Assembly (NCBI GenBank): GCA_965224225.1
Contig: CBDCZF010000020.1
Span: 62,001-126,000 of the forward strand
Reading direction: 5' to 3'
Origin: CAJQQK01 sp965224225
GTDB lineage: Bacteria > Pseudomonadota > Alphaproteobacteria > Rhizobiales > Hyphomicrobiaceae
DNA: 64,000 nucleotides
This document shows, in pieces, positions 26,855 through 35,762 of this stretch. The notes under the pieces are model-generated. The model was given only the letters and a program-made list of their open reading frames with translations. It was not told the DNA's origin and did not search any database. How positions within the stretch are numbered: the first letter of the stretch is position 1; every line of letters starts with the position of its first letter. Position numbers and translations under genes: made by a program.

Positions 26855-27793
26855 TCACGTCCCGTCTTTGCGGGCAACGACCACCCGTGAACCGCCGAGC
26901 GGATAGCGCTGGCCCAACTGCCTCAGGCTATGCTCGACTCGCAGCACTTGCGAAAATGTAAAGTTGAGCCAAGGTGACAGCTTGAACTCGGATTCGATGA
27001 CTTCGAGTTGCGCTCGGCGCATCTCACTGGACTTGGCCCGGGTCAGTCTGCTCGCTGCCATCGCCGGCAAGAGTAAACTTGTAAAGCTGTCGGAGAAAAG
27101 CACTTCGAGACCGATGCGCGACAACTTGCCTTCCAACTCGCCGACGCGGTAGCGTCGCACATGTTGTGCAATGTCATCGCTAACACTCCAAAGCCAAGGG
27201 TGTTGCGGGACCGTGGCGATGAGTAGCCCGCTTCGGCGCAAGGAGCAGCCCACGGCTTCAAGCACGACCTCATCTTCTTCAATATGCTCCAGCACGTCGA
27301 AAGCACATACGATGTCGAGGGCGTTCACCAGCAGAAGCCGGCGAGCGTCAAGTTGAAATAACTCGATCGCGTGTCCATGACGCTGACGTGCAATCTGCAG
27401 ACCGGCGCTGTGAAGTTCGCTTCCCGCAATCTTGGCGCCTGGAAAAACGCTTTGCAGCAAGCCAAGTACGAACCCTGTTCCGCAACCGATCTCAAGTATT
27501 CGAGAAGGCGAACTGGTCTTCGTGTACCGTTTGAGCAACCAGGCAATGAGCATGTTGCGCCGCTCGAACCAGAAGTGACCCTTCTCGACACTCATCAACA
27601 GTTCAAACGAGTTGGGGTCGAAGCCCGACAAAGTACCATCAAGCGCAGGTGCCAGCCGCGCGAACCCTCCGAAGCAATCCGGCGCCAGGCCGCATGACGA
27701 GCAGATCCAGCTGGCCGGCCATAGTGCCTGATCGGGGGCGACATCGTCTTCAGCCTCGCATTTTGGACAGATCCGGCTCGAGTTCGATGGCAT
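26855..27793 (-). CDS. Class I SAM-dependent methyltransferase with zinc-ribbon-like N-terminus
   Basis: About 312 residues. Two CxxC pairs near the N-terminus (ICPKCEAED and WICSSCGLAPDC) suggest a small zinc-binding module. The Rossmann methyltransferase core follows: ILEIGCGTGFVLGLLQSVFPG (motif I), SGLHSAGLQIARQRHG-type motif II, DIVCAFDVLEHIEEDEVVL (motif IV with the HIxED of Methyltransf_11/23) and GLLIATVPQHPWLWS. I prefer ATG 27793; GTG 27802 is also in frame. It is the last gene of the polysaccharide locus on this side, next to the mobile-element region. Such enzymes often methylate sugars or lipid-linked glycans; the substrate is not known. Confidence 0.82.
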   Translation of the reverse strand: MPSNSSRICPKCEAEDDVAPDQALWPASWICSSCGLAPDCFGGFARLAPALDGTLSGFDPNSFELLMSVEKGHFWFERRNMLIAWLLKRYTKTSSPSRILEIGCGTGFVLGLLQSVFPGAKIAGSELHSAGLQIARQRHGHAIELFQLDARRLLLVNALDIVCAFDVLEHIEEDEVVLEAVGCSLRRSGLLIATVPQHPWLWSVSDDIAQHVRRYRVGELEGKLSRIGLEVLFSDSFTSLLLPAMAASRLTRAKSSEMRRAQLEVIESEFKLSPWLNFTFSQVLRVEHSLRQLGQRYPLGGSRVVVARKDGT

Positions 27794-27970
27794 TGCGATC
27801 ACCCGCCAGATTTACGGAAATGGCCCGATGCGGTCTGCTGGAAATTCCTGGCTCCGACCAGCCGAAGTACTCAGAACTGTGATTGCACGCGTTTCGGCAA
27901 GGTACTGCGACGCCACCAATTCCACTATACTATCTGCATTGAGAAAGTGCGGCGGCCAGCCGTACGATCA

Positions 27971-29125
27971 TCATGGCTTCGCGAGTGGGTAAACGTACCG
28001 GCGAACAGCATCGATGACGTATTCCTGCTCGGCTCGGGACAATCCAGGAAACATTGGTAATGTCAGTGTTTCCGAGCCCCAGCGGCTCGCCACCGGGAAG
28101 CGTCCCGCGTTTGCGGGGTAGCGAGCTTTATAGAATTCCATCTCGGGTACCGAACGGTAGTTGACCGTAACGCCGATACCGGCTGCATTGAGCGCGGCTA
28201 TTGCCTCATCGCGCAAGCCGCCCGGAACGCCAATCGGGAAAATGTGTTCGGCAGGCCGGCTGTTGCGAACGTGTTCGACAAGGCGTAGTGGTCCACCCTC
28301 AAACGCTGTACGGTAACGGTCGGCAAGGGCCCAACGCTCGGGCAGCCGCTCATCGATGGTTGCGATCTGCTTAGGCAACAGAGCGGCAAGCAGGTCGGGC
28401 AGGTTGGCTTTGGTGCCGAGACGTCGCATGTCCCAGTGATTGTAGCGGCCGCCCGCGAACCGATCGACGGCGATGGCCGACATGCCGTGCAGCCGTGTTT
28501 CGAGTATCCTTTGGTGAAGGTCGTCGTCGCTCAGAACGATACCGCCACCTTCTCCGCACGTAATGTTCTTGGTCGCGTAAAACGAAAAGACAGCCGCGTC
28601 CGACATCTGGCCGGGTTTTATGCCGTCGCGCTCGCCTTCGAAACAATGCGCGCAGTCCTCGATGATCCATATTTTGCCCGTCGCCCGCGGGTGATCCGCG
28701 AGTACTGATCGCAGCGCGGATACATCACACATCTGGCCATACAAGTGCACTGGGATCACGGCCCGCGTGTGTTCGGTGACATGCTTGGCGAGTTCGTCTG
28801 CGGTTAGGAGAAGAGAACCTGGCTCGACGTCGGCGAACACAGTGCACGCGCCCGTCAGTTCCACGACATTCGCGGTCGCGATAAATGTCATGGCTGGCAC
28901 GATAACCTCGTCGCCGGGACCGATTCCCATAGCCAGCAATGTGGCAAGTGTACCGTTGGTCCAGCTGTTGACCAGGACACCGTGAGGCAGGTTGAAGTAG
29001 TTCGCGAGCTGCGACTCCACGGATCTGGCGACATTGCCGGTTGTCAGGATCGGGGTCGCCAAGACGTCGGCAACAGCTTTGGCGTCTTCGGCTCCGAGCG
29101 CATGGCGATAGAAATCGATTTTCAT
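27971..29125 (-). CDS. DegT/DnrJ/EryC1/StrS sugar aminotransferase
   Basis: A 384-residue PLP enzyme that transaminates keto groups of nucleotide sugars. Features: NSWTNGTLATLLAMGIGPGDEVIVPAMTFIATAN, DVEPGSLLLTADELAKHV, IPVHLYGQMCDV, WIIEDCAHCFEGERDG with the PLP-contacting Asp/His, and VFSFYATKNITCGEGG with the Schiff-base lysine K186. ATG 29125 (MKIDFYRHALGAED) is the family-like start, eight bases after the RmlB-like stop. With the RmlB-like dehydratase just upstream it can convert a 4-keto-6-deoxy sugar, or a 3-keto isomer, to an amino sugar. Regiochemistry cannot be read directly. Confidence 0.92.
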   Translation of the reverse strand: MKIDFYRHALGAEDAKAVADVLATPILTTGNVARSVESQLANYFNLPHGVLVNSWTNGTLATLLAMGIGPGDEVIVPAMTFIATANVVELTGACTVFADVEPGSLLLTADELAKHVTEHTRAVIPVHLYGQMCDVSALRSVLADHPRATGKIWIIEDCAHCFEGERDGIKPGQMSDAAVFSFYATKNITCGEGGGIVLSDDDLHQRILETRLHGMSAIAVDRFAGGRYNHWDMRRLGTKANLPDLLAALLPKQIATIDERLPERWALADRYRTAFEGGPLRLVEHVRNSRPAEHIFPIGVPGGLRDEAIAALNAAGIGVTVNYRSVPEMEFYKARYPANAGRFPVASRWGSETLTLPMFPGLSRAEQEYVIDAVRRYVYPLAKP

Positions 29126-29133
29126 GCCGAACC

Positions 29134-30087
29134 TCAAGCAAAGCGCGTCACATCGATCTCTTCGATGATCCGTTCGATTTCCGCCATGAAACGTCGCTTT
29201 GGCTGCCAACCGAGTGCGCGCAGCCTGCTATCGTCGAGGCTGTAGCGTACGTCTTGGCCAGAACGGTCTTCCACGGCAACCCAAGCCTTGTGTTCGGGAA
29301 TGCCAAACACAGAGGCGATTATGCGAAGCACTTCGATATTGCGCAACTCGCATTCCCCGCCGGCATTGTAGATGACATCTCGCTCGCCTTTGGCCATCAC
29401 CGTCAATATGGCGTCGACAGTGTCCTCGACGTGCAGCCACGCGCGGACATAGCTGCCGTCTCCGTGCATGATGGCAGGCAACCCCCGTTTCATGCGCCCG
29501 GCGCTCTTCGGGATCAACTTTTCCGGATACTGGTGTGCACCGAAATTATTGGAAGGACGAATGATGTTCCAATTCATGCCATACGTACGACCCCAGCTCT
29601 TAACAAGCATGTCGGCGGCAGCCTTGGTTGCCGAATAAGGGTTCGAGGGGATCAGCATATCGGCTTCGGAATGCCGGCCGCTTTCGATGTCGCCGTAGAC
29701 CTCGTCGGTGCTGATCTGAATGAACAACGGCCGATCCGGCGGCTGTTTGGATCGTGTGAGTTCCAGGAGACGCTGAACGCCGAGAAAATTTGTTATGCAG
29801 AACTGAGTATTGTTGGTGATTGAATTGTCGACGTGGCTTTCGGCTGCGAAGTTGATCAACACATCGCACTGCGGCAGGAAATCGAGCATATGGATGCTTG
29901 CCTGCTGGAAGCGGTAGTTCTTGTGGGCGCCAAATTCTTCTTTGGCGGTGAGATCGGCTGCGTAGCCAACGCTGTCGATATTTTTTACTAAATGGCCGGC
30001 CTCTAGCATTCGCCGTACGAAGTGCTTTCCGATGAAGCCTAGCCCCCCGGTCACAACAAGTGTTTGTTGATCGGTTTTGGTGCCCAC
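29134..30087 (-). CDS. RmlB-like nucleotide-sugar 4,6-dehydratase
   Basis: A 317-residue extended SDR. NAD motif VVTGGLGFIGKHFV (residues 11-24), LINFAAESHVDNSI, the dehydratase triad region ISTDEVYGDI (TDE at 127-129) and Y151/K155 in NPYSATKAAADM, then PSNNFGAHQYPEKLIPK, which is characteristic of dTDP-glucose 4,6-dehydratases. It starts at GTG 30087 behind an AGGGGG site. Only the dehydratase is present: no rmlA, rmlC or rmlD is adjacent here, so the nucleotide activation must come from elsewhere. It is coupled to the DegT aminotransferase. Confidence 0.88.
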   Translation of the reverse strand: MGTKTDQQTLVVTGGLGFIGKHFVRRMLEAGHLVKNIDSVGYAADLTAKEEFGAHKNYRFQQASIHMLDFLPQCDVLINFAAESHVDNSITNNTQFCITNFLGVQRLLELTRSKQPPDRPLFIQISTDEVYGDIESGRHSEADMLIPSNPYSATKAAADMLVKSWGRTYGMNWNIIRPSNNFGAHQYPEKLIPKSAGRMKRGLPAIMHGDGSYVRAWLHVEDTVDAILTVMAKGERDVIYNAGGECELRNIEVLRIIASVFGIPEHKAWVAVEDRSGQDVRYSLDDSRLRALGWQPKRRFMAEIERIIEEIDVTRFA

Positions 30088-30238
30088 GCAAGGCCCCCTC
30101 TGTTACGAATTGGTTCTTTCGTCGCGAGTCCGTTGTGCAGCCCCAGGCGCGCGGCCAATACGTCAGCGGCCTGATTGCTCGTAGCAAACACATCCGATAT
30201 TTGGCGCTTCAATTCTTTGCCGCCATCCAGCCGGCAGT

Positions 30239-30982
30239 TCAAGGAATTTCCAGGAATGCGCTCTCGTCGCACAGCGACCTCAAGTGCAGTCGGGTCTTCT
30301 CTCCACAGCACATCAGAACGTCGATGATGCTTACGCCATGTTCGAACGGCTCGAGGCCTTGCCCGTAGGCCGGATACCCAGAGTAGTTGGCGTATCTCAA
30401 CTCAACGCCGGCAGCCTCGAATTGTTCGATCTCGATGTAGCTCCTTGCCGCCGGCCCGGAAACATACTTGGTGGCGCCACGCGCCTGACAGATCTCGACC
30501 AGCCGGCCGGTAGCAGATTTCGCCAACCGTGGCACCGACGCACTGCGCGAAAATTTTGTGTCGAGAGAGAGGATTTGGGTGAGTTCTCGTAAGAACAGTT
30601 CATTGATATCGGTTAGTCGCTCGACGTCTGCGGCCTGCTGAAACAGCGGCTTGAGTTGAGGCCCGATCTCGGAGAAGTGCGGAGATTTACCGTATGCCTG
30701 CGCAATCGTCTCCCAATGACGCCGCGCCCAAGAATGGTCTGCGACCGTAATCGCATCGATGGGCTCGAGGTAACGTCCTTTCGAGAGCACCGGAATCGTC
30801 AGCCAGTGAAGGCTTCCATTGAGCACGATCTTGTTGCGGTTTCGCCAGTCGCGCCGCGTGAACTGAACGTCATCGAAGATCACGAACTCGTCGACCGAAG
30901 CGATGATATCGAAATAGCCTTTCCAGGGGATGTAGTTGGACTGCAGGATTGCAATCGACTTGTCCGGCGATGCTTCAGACAT
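30239..30982 (-). CDS. WbqC-family protein
   Basis: A 247-residue WbqC-like protein. Hallmarks: IAILQSNYIPWKGYFDIIAS, EFVIFDDVQFTRRDWRNRNKI, LTIPVLSKGRYLEPIDAI, then KYVSGPAARSYIEIEQFEAAGVELRYANYSGYPAYGQGLEPFEHGVSIIDVL near the C-terminus. Members are common in O-antigen clusters beside aminotransferases and acyltransferases; their reaction is not firmly established. Its stop and the downstream spacing show that it follows the beta-propeller gene directly (start at 30982, neighbour stop at 30983). Cytoplasmic: no signal or membrane segment. Confidence 0.85.
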   Translation of the reverse strand: MSEASPDKSIAILQSNYIPWKGYFDIIASVDEFVIFDDVQFTRRDWRNRNKIVLNGSLHWLTIPVLSKGRYLEPIDAITVADHSWARRHWETIAQAYGKSPHFSEIGPQLKPLFQQAADVERLTDINELFLRELTQILSLDTKFSRSASVPRLAKSATGRLVEICQARGATKYVSGPAARSYIEIEQFEAAGVELRYANYSGYPAYGQGLEPFEHGVSIIDVLMCCGEKTRLHLRSLCDESAFLEIP

Positions 30983-31891
30983 CTAATCCTCGATCATGGC
31001 GAGTCCGAAGCCGGTACGGCCGTAACCATTACCGCAATAAAACATCAAGCGCGTGTCGGCCACATCGATGACGGCAGCATAGCAGCTTGCTTCTCTATCC
31101 CAGTCTTCGGTCGATGGCCCAAGCAAGTCGTCAGTTGTCCGGTGCCAGCCGCCTTCGTTCTCGTCAAACAACGCAGCGCCAATTGTGTACTGTGCGCGTC
31201 GGACCGAGTACAGCATGACACGGCCGGACTTCGTTTCGATGAGCCATGGCCGAGAAAGTCCGAGTTCGCCGCTCCCCAGTGAGATAACGTCCTGACCCAT
31301 CGGGCGCCAGTCGATGCCATCGGCCGAGGTCGCCTCGGCAATGACGTGCATAAAATTGTCGTTGAAGTTACCTGCAGCACGGCTCGTGCCATAATACATC
31401 TGCCATATACTGCCAGTGCTGGGACCGACTACAAATGGGTAGCTCAATGTGTATGGGTCGAAGCGGCTGCGTTCGAGCAACGGGCCATTAAAACGGCGCT
31501 CAAACACCGCATCTTGTCGGTTCCGGCACACCGCGAGTCCGATCGAATTGTGGAATGGTGTATCGACGGCTTTGTTCCATCCCATATAGTAGAGCCACAG
31601 TTCGCTGCCGACTTGGTGGAACGAGCCGTTTGATATGCCTCGATGATCGAAAGTTCCGATTGGACCGGGCCCAAGACTCGGTTCGCTTGAGATGTCACGA
31701 ACCAGCAATGGGTCGGCAGGATCGACGTCGATCCAAGCAAGATAGCCGCGATTATCTGCATCGCGCGTGTTGAAGTAGATGCGCAGTTGGTCGGGCGCGA
31801 TTAGCAGAGGTGTCGGATATGCCGCATGCGAGACCATCCATGATGGGCCCTGCTCGGCGGAAAAGATGCGTCCAAGTCGCCTCGTGCGCAC
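30983..31891 (-). CDS. Five-bladed beta-propeller protein (GH43/GH32-like fold)
   Basis: About 302 residues with repeated blade-like motifs: PTPLLIAPDQLRIYFNTRD, NGSFHQVGSELWLYYMGWNK, SYPFVVGPSTGSIWQMYYGT, SRPWLIETKSGRVMLYSVRR and MFYCGNGYGRTGFGLA. The repeating strand-YY/F pattern is that of glycosidase beta-propellers. No signal peptide is seen, so a cytoplasmic role in glycan or nucleotide-sugar handling is more likely than secreted hydrolysis. The longest open frame extends to 32011 inside the acyltransferase gene; I start at GTG 31891, a few bases after that gene's stop. Catalytic acids cannot be assigned with confidence. Confidence 0.65.
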   Translation of the reverse strand: MRTRRLGRIFSAEQGPSWMVSHAAYPTPLLIAPDQLRIYFNTRDADNRGYLAWIDVDPADPLLVRDISSEPSLGPGPIGTFDHRGISNGSFHQVGSELWLYYMGWNKAVDTPFHNSIGLAVCRNRQDAVFERRFNGPLLERSRFDPYTLSYPFVVGPSTGSIWQMYYGTSRAAGNFNDNFMHVIAEATSADGIDWRPMGQDVISLGSGELGLSRPWLIETKSGRVMLYSVRRAQYTIGAALFDENEGGWHRTTDDLLGPSTEDWDREASCYAAVIDVADTRLMFYCGNGYGRTGFGLAMIED

Positions 31892-31896
31892 GACCC

Positions 31897-32565
31897 TCAG
31901 ATCCTCTTCAGGCGGCGGCTCGGCACCGGCGAAAGTTTGGCGGGCTCCATCGACACGACGCTCTCGTCGGCCAAATCCTTGGTTACGATCGAGCCGGACC
32001 CGATGACGCAACGTGCGCCGATTGTGATGTGATCGTTGACTGTTGAATTAACGCCCATGAACGTTCGATCTCCAACCTTGACCCCGCCTGAAATCACGAC
32101 GTGCGAGCTGATGAACGCAAAGTCACTGATCGTGGCGTGGTGCCCGACATGATTGCCACACCATAGCATGACACCATTACCGACAGTAACGAACGGCTGA
32201 ACGGTATTGTCCTCCAGAATGAATGTGTTCCAGCCAAAAAGCGCATTGCTCGCTATGCTTGCCCGGTTCGAAATGTAACTGACCAAGTTGAAGCCCCGTG
32301 CCTGCGCCAGTGCGCACTTTTCCTGCCGAGTTGCATTGAGCTTGGAATAACCGATGGCGACGAACATATCACAGTCATCCGGCCCAAGCGGGTCCGCCAG
32401 TTCCTCAAATGCGATCACGGGGCGACCGAGAAATGTCGGTGCTTCAATCTGGTTGCCATCGACCGTGAACGCAGCGATGTGCCGATTGCCTTCTGTCTCG
32501 AAGTAATATGCGGCAACCTCCGCAAGTTCGCCGGCACCGAACAGCAAGAGTGGCCGCCCGCTCAT
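31897..32565 (-). CDS. NeuD/PglD-like sugar O- or N-acyltransferase
   Basis: A 222-residue left-handed beta-helix acyltransferase. The N-terminal Rossmann-like domain starts RPLLLFGAGELAEVAAYYFE, and the PglD_N-type pattern continues to FVAIGYSKLNATRQ. The hexapeptide repeats run from NRASIASNALFGWNTFILEDN through GNHVGHHATISDFAFISSHVV to GVNSTVNDHITIGARCVIGSG, with catalytic His in GHHATI. It would transfer an acetyl or larger acyl group to an amino sugar made by the DegT enzyme in the same locus. Its start overlaps the methyltransferase stop by four bases. Confidence 0.85.
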   Translation of the reverse strand: MSGRPLLLFGAGELAEVAAYYFETEGNRHIAAFTVDGNQIEAPTFLGRPVIAFEELADPLGPDDCDMFVAIGYSKLNATRQEKCALAQARGFNLVSYISNRASIASNALFGWNTFILEDNTVQPFVTVGNGVMLWCGNHVGHHATISDFAFISSHVVISGGVKVGDRTFMGVNSTVNDHITIGARCVIGSGSIVTKDLADESVVSMEPAKLSPVPSRRLKRI

Positions 32566-33227
32566 TCAAAGGCCTCCTTGTCGGTGTGGCGCCCTAGCGG
32601 CTGGCGATAGAGATAGAACGTGCTCTCGTACAGGCCATAGTCGTTGCGCAACACGAAATGTCGGGTCAATTTCTTTGAGATGAAATCCAGAAGCGATCCT
32701 GGATCAGGGTGAAAAAGGACGTTACTTTCCCGGTCCACTGCTTTGGACATTACGTTAAACGCCAAACCTACCCGACAGCTCGCGAAGACGACTAGAAGCA
32801 GCTTCTGCAGATAGCGTTCCATGTCGTCGATCGATACATCATGACGCCGTGTGAATATACCGTTCATTACTATGTAGTCGAATTTCGGTAGCGACACCCC
32901 GTGGGCGAGCACATCCATACACAATACATTTGTGTCCGGATTTGCCGCACGTGCGGCAGACGCGAACTTCGAAGAGATCTCGAGTCCCGTATAGTCCAGA
33001 AGACTAAGGTCGCGGGTCGTCATGTGCTCCTTCAGCGCCGCAAGTCCGCAACCGAAGTCGAGCAGCGTCGCAGGTGTCTGCCGTTCCTTGATCAGGTCGA
33101 GCATGATATCGTACCGCAGTCGGGCGTCCGCCTCGTTCTTCCAGTCGACAGCACGTGGGCCGCCGGAATACGTGCGCAGGCAATTCTCGTAATGCTCGAC
33201 TATGCTGAGATAGAAGCTATTGCTCAT
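32562..33227 (-). CDS. Class I SAM-dependent methyltransferase
   Basis: A 221-residue enzyme. SYIVEHYENCLRTY-type N-terminus, then TLLDFGCGLAALKEHM (motif I), DYTGLEISSKFASAARAA (motif II with acidic residue), DVLAHGVSLPKFDYIVMNGIFTRR (motif IV) and FASCRVGLAFNVMSK. Its size and the VMNGIFT segment resemble small glycan methyltransferases of O-antigen loci. It heads the overlapping run methyltransferase - acyltransferase - propeller - WbqC. The promoter should lie in the 430-base gap upstream. Confidence 0.8.
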   Translation of the reverse strand: MSNSFYLSIVEHYENCLRTYSGGPRAVDWKNEADARLRYDIMLDLIKERQTPATLLDFGCGLAALKEHMTTRDLSLLDYTGLEISSKFASAARAANPDTNVLCMDVLAHGVSLPKFDYIVMNGIFTRRHDVSIDDMERYLQKLLLVVFASCRVGLAFNVMSKAVDRESNVLFHPDPGSLLDFISKKLTRHFVLRNDYGLYESTFYLYRQPLGRHTDKEAFE

Positions 33228-33659
33228 CTAGGGACCAGTTGCATCCTTCCAGGAGACAGCGATGCTGATAACAGAGCAGTCCAAGCCTGTCATCCGCCAA
33301 CCGAAAAAGCAGGTCCTTCATTCGTGCAAGCAGCCAGAAAAGCCTAGACGGCGCAACCAACATTGATTGGCCCAGCTGGGCAGGTCTGCCTGCACTCGAG
33401 GCATGCGCTGCGGGTCAGCCGTTCAGGACTGATGTGGCCCGATGGACCGAAATTGCCAAGTGAACCGGCTGTTCCACATCTGACCTTGTCTTGTCGACTC
33501 CGACGTAGGTAGGCAGAAATGAACATCAATCATAAAGATCGGCGAGGCGGATCGGCTGTTCGATTAAAGCTAAATTGCATCGCATTTGATCCACCTCGGA
33601 GTCGTCAAGAATGGGCATCAAGCCTTGAATTCCGAACATTAGAACTGCGCCTTCGATGT
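33228..33659. other. Intergenic gap inside the polysaccharide locus
   Basis: About 430 bases, AT-richer towards the HTTM gene end. I see no gene; a 61-codon minus frame at 33344-33529 lacks any recognisable motif. It separates two minus-strand transcription blocks and probably holds a terminator and promoter, but none is clear by eye. Confidence 0.45.
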
Positions 33660-35696
33660 TTAGGACGGCACCTTCATGGAGCATACGATACGAGTTGATC
33701 CCCGCTCATAAGATAGATTATTAATCTTCTTGTCGTCGGCCAATGCAGAAAAATATTGAGTATATATAAAAGGTCCAGTTTCACCTGTTATTCTTTTGTG
33801 CAGCAGAAGGATCTGATTAATTAAGTGCTTCCAACGCGGATTATTATAATGACAGTCGTTTCGACCAATGACCATGCGTCGAAACCGGAGTGTGCCACCG
33901 AAATAGATTCGATCGGACTTATGGTACCAACCCCGACTACCGTCGGGATTGAATATTGGCACAATCTGGTTTTTCTCCGATTTCAAAGTGAACCAGTTTT
34001 CTGCCATGCGCAGGTCGGTCTTGTTGAAAACGTCAATTGGTGCGATGCCGTAGTAATGGGCAGCCGCTGCGAAAGGGGTCTGAAAGCCCGACCAGCCGAC
34101 GAAGCGCCACGGTATGCCGGCAGTGTAGAAAGCGCCGAGAATAATCACATGCATAGCTATGGCGCTTCTGCAGCTTGAAAAGCTCACCCTGGCGTAATTT
34201 TGAGGAGAAACCCACTCGCGTTTTTGAGACGGCATCTTGCAGGCGCCCAACATCCGAATTCGGCGATCTGCAACGATCCGATAGACCTGTGGCCCGATGG
34301 CCGTGATCCTGCAAAGCATCAAGACTGGCCACAACGGCATGAGGGGTGCAATCGATGCGCTCAGTGTCAGGTAAAAGTCATAGCCGGAATACAGTTTTTT
34401 TTGTTTCCTATCCCACGCATGCAGGTCATAGAGTGCGCTTTCCTGGGTGATGCCGCGCTCGTCGAGCCAGGACTTGCTCTTGGATACTGGACGCAAACAA
34501 ATATTGCCGGAAAGGTCGACGAGCTTAAGGAACTGGATCGTTCGATCGCATAGATTGCACTTGTCATCATAGGCAACATCGACCTTGCGCGACGAATAAA
34601 GAAATAGGCTCGCCCAAAGCAACCACTCGAATTCCGCTAACCAGCCGAGTTGGAGCACGCAATGAGACAACACGAAAAACAGAATCCCCCAACCTATGAC
34701 GTAGGCGCGGAACCAACCGCCCAATAGAACTAGTGGTAAGACACCAAGGTACCAGGGAAACATACCCCACAGGCCAAGCTTGGCCAGAAGAACAAGTATT
34801 TCGGAGGTCTCAAAGTATGAGGCAAATGAGGCGTGATAGACGCTCATGAAGTTGTTCGCGAGCAGTTGTGGTCCTGCGAAGCCTTTCATCCAGGCAGGCT
34901 CTGCCAAGTGTTGCGCCATCGAATAGATGCAGATGAGCCAGTACGAGAAAAGCGCAATGAACTTCGAGACGACAACGTCTCGGTCGGATGTCCCCCAATA
35001 CAGTAGAAACGGCCTGAGAACCGGTGTTCGCTTTGTCAATATGCCGTCAAGGGAGATCCGGCTGCCAGCATTTGTCAGAAAGAGGAATAAGGACAGAATT
35101 GCAGCAATATCGTTGCCGAGTGTCCCATTCCCGAGAACGGCCTCGCCGGCGTGCCATTGATACAGCATCTGGTGGACGAAGGCCCACTGTGTCGCAAAGC
35201 CGAGCAGTATTGCCAGAGCAGCAGCCAATTCAGCAAACAAGGTCAGCACGTAGATGGGGTTCTGCCAGTCAGTTGGATAGGACAGGTACCACATGTAGAA
35301 GAGCCTGTTTAGAAGCAAGGCGCCGAAGATGATCCGAATGAGGCCAAACTTCGGAATTTCTGAAAGCCCGCCAGTGAGGCCGGCTCTAGCCGTGGAAAGT
35401 GCCCAAATTCCGTTTGACAGCGGTCCGAACACACGGCGCCGTGCGAACGGCACTGCTGACGCCAGCAGAAGCAGTAGGAGTGTCAGCCCGAACACGCTAA
35501 GTGGGTTGGTGATCAAAGGGCCGGCCCTCCGGTGTTCGGCAAGTCCAAGGCAGCAGGTCCGCCTCATTTGTGAGACTAATTTCGTGATGATTGCAGTCGG
35601 AAATGATATCTTTGTCGGTGGCATTAACCGCAGCGCCGTAATATCGATACCATCATCTTTGGCGATGCCAGCAAACAGTTCCTCGAATGCTACCAA
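33660..35696 (-). CDS. HTTM-like membrane protein fused to DCC1 thiol-oxidoreductase domain
   Basis: Up to 678 residues. About residues 65-370 contain many hydrophobic segments (LSVFGLTLLLLLLASAVPFA, IIFGALLLNRLFYMWYLSYP, VLTLFAELAAALAILLGFAT, AYVIGWGILFFVLSHCVLQL) resembling the HTTM (vitamin K carboxylase-like) domain. A DCC1-like domain follows: VAYDDKCNLCDRTIQFLKLV with the CxxC redox pair. The C-terminal ~200 residues have one more hydrophobic segment and an unrecognised soluble part. TTG 35696 is the first start codon after an in-frame stop; the first ~60 residues do not look like the membrane domain, so the true start may be internal. Base composition is lower in GC than its neighbours, suggesting transfer. 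Confidence 0.65.
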   Translation of the reverse strand: MVAFEELFAGIAKDDGIDITALRLMPPTKISFPTAIITKLVSQMRRTCCLGLAEHRRAGPLITNPLSVFGLTLLLLLLASAVPFARRRVFGPLSNGIWALSTARAGLTGGLSEIPKFGLIRIIFGALLLNRLFYMWYLSYPTDWQNPIYVLTLFAELAAALAILLGFATQWAFVHQMLYQWHAGEAVLGNGTLGNDIAAILSLFLFLTNAGSRISLDGILTKRTPVLRPFLLYWGTSDRDVVVSKFIALFSYWLICIYSMAQHLAEPAWMKGFAGPQLLANNFMSVYHASFASYFETSEILVLLAKLGLWGMFPWYLGVLPLVLLGGWFRAYVIGWGILFFVLSHCVLQLGWLAEFEWLLWASLFLYSSRKVDVAYDDKCNLCDRTIQFLKLVDLSGNICLRPVSKSKSWLDERGITQESALYDLHAWDRKQKKLYSGYDFYLTLSASIAPLMPLWPVLMLCRITAIGPQVYRIVADRRIRMLGACKMPSQKREWVSPQNYARVSFSSCRSAIAMHVIILGAFYTAGIPWRFVGWSGFQTPFAAAAHYYGIAPIDVFNKTDLRMAENWFTLKSEKNQIVPIFNPDGSRGWYHKSDRIYFGGTLRFRRMVIGRNDCHYNNPRWKHLINQILLLHKRITGETGPFIYTQYFSALADDKKINNLSYERGSTRIVCSMKVPS

Positions 35697-35762
35697 TACA
35701 GCGTCGACGAGGCCATCCGTTTCATAAGAACGGGATCGGCCAGCACGTCATTCGTAAACGAT

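Noticed and set aside
33344..33529. A 61-codon Cys-containing frame upstream of the methyltransferase
   Set aside because: Cysteines do not form a zinc-ribbon spacing with context, and there is no start signal.
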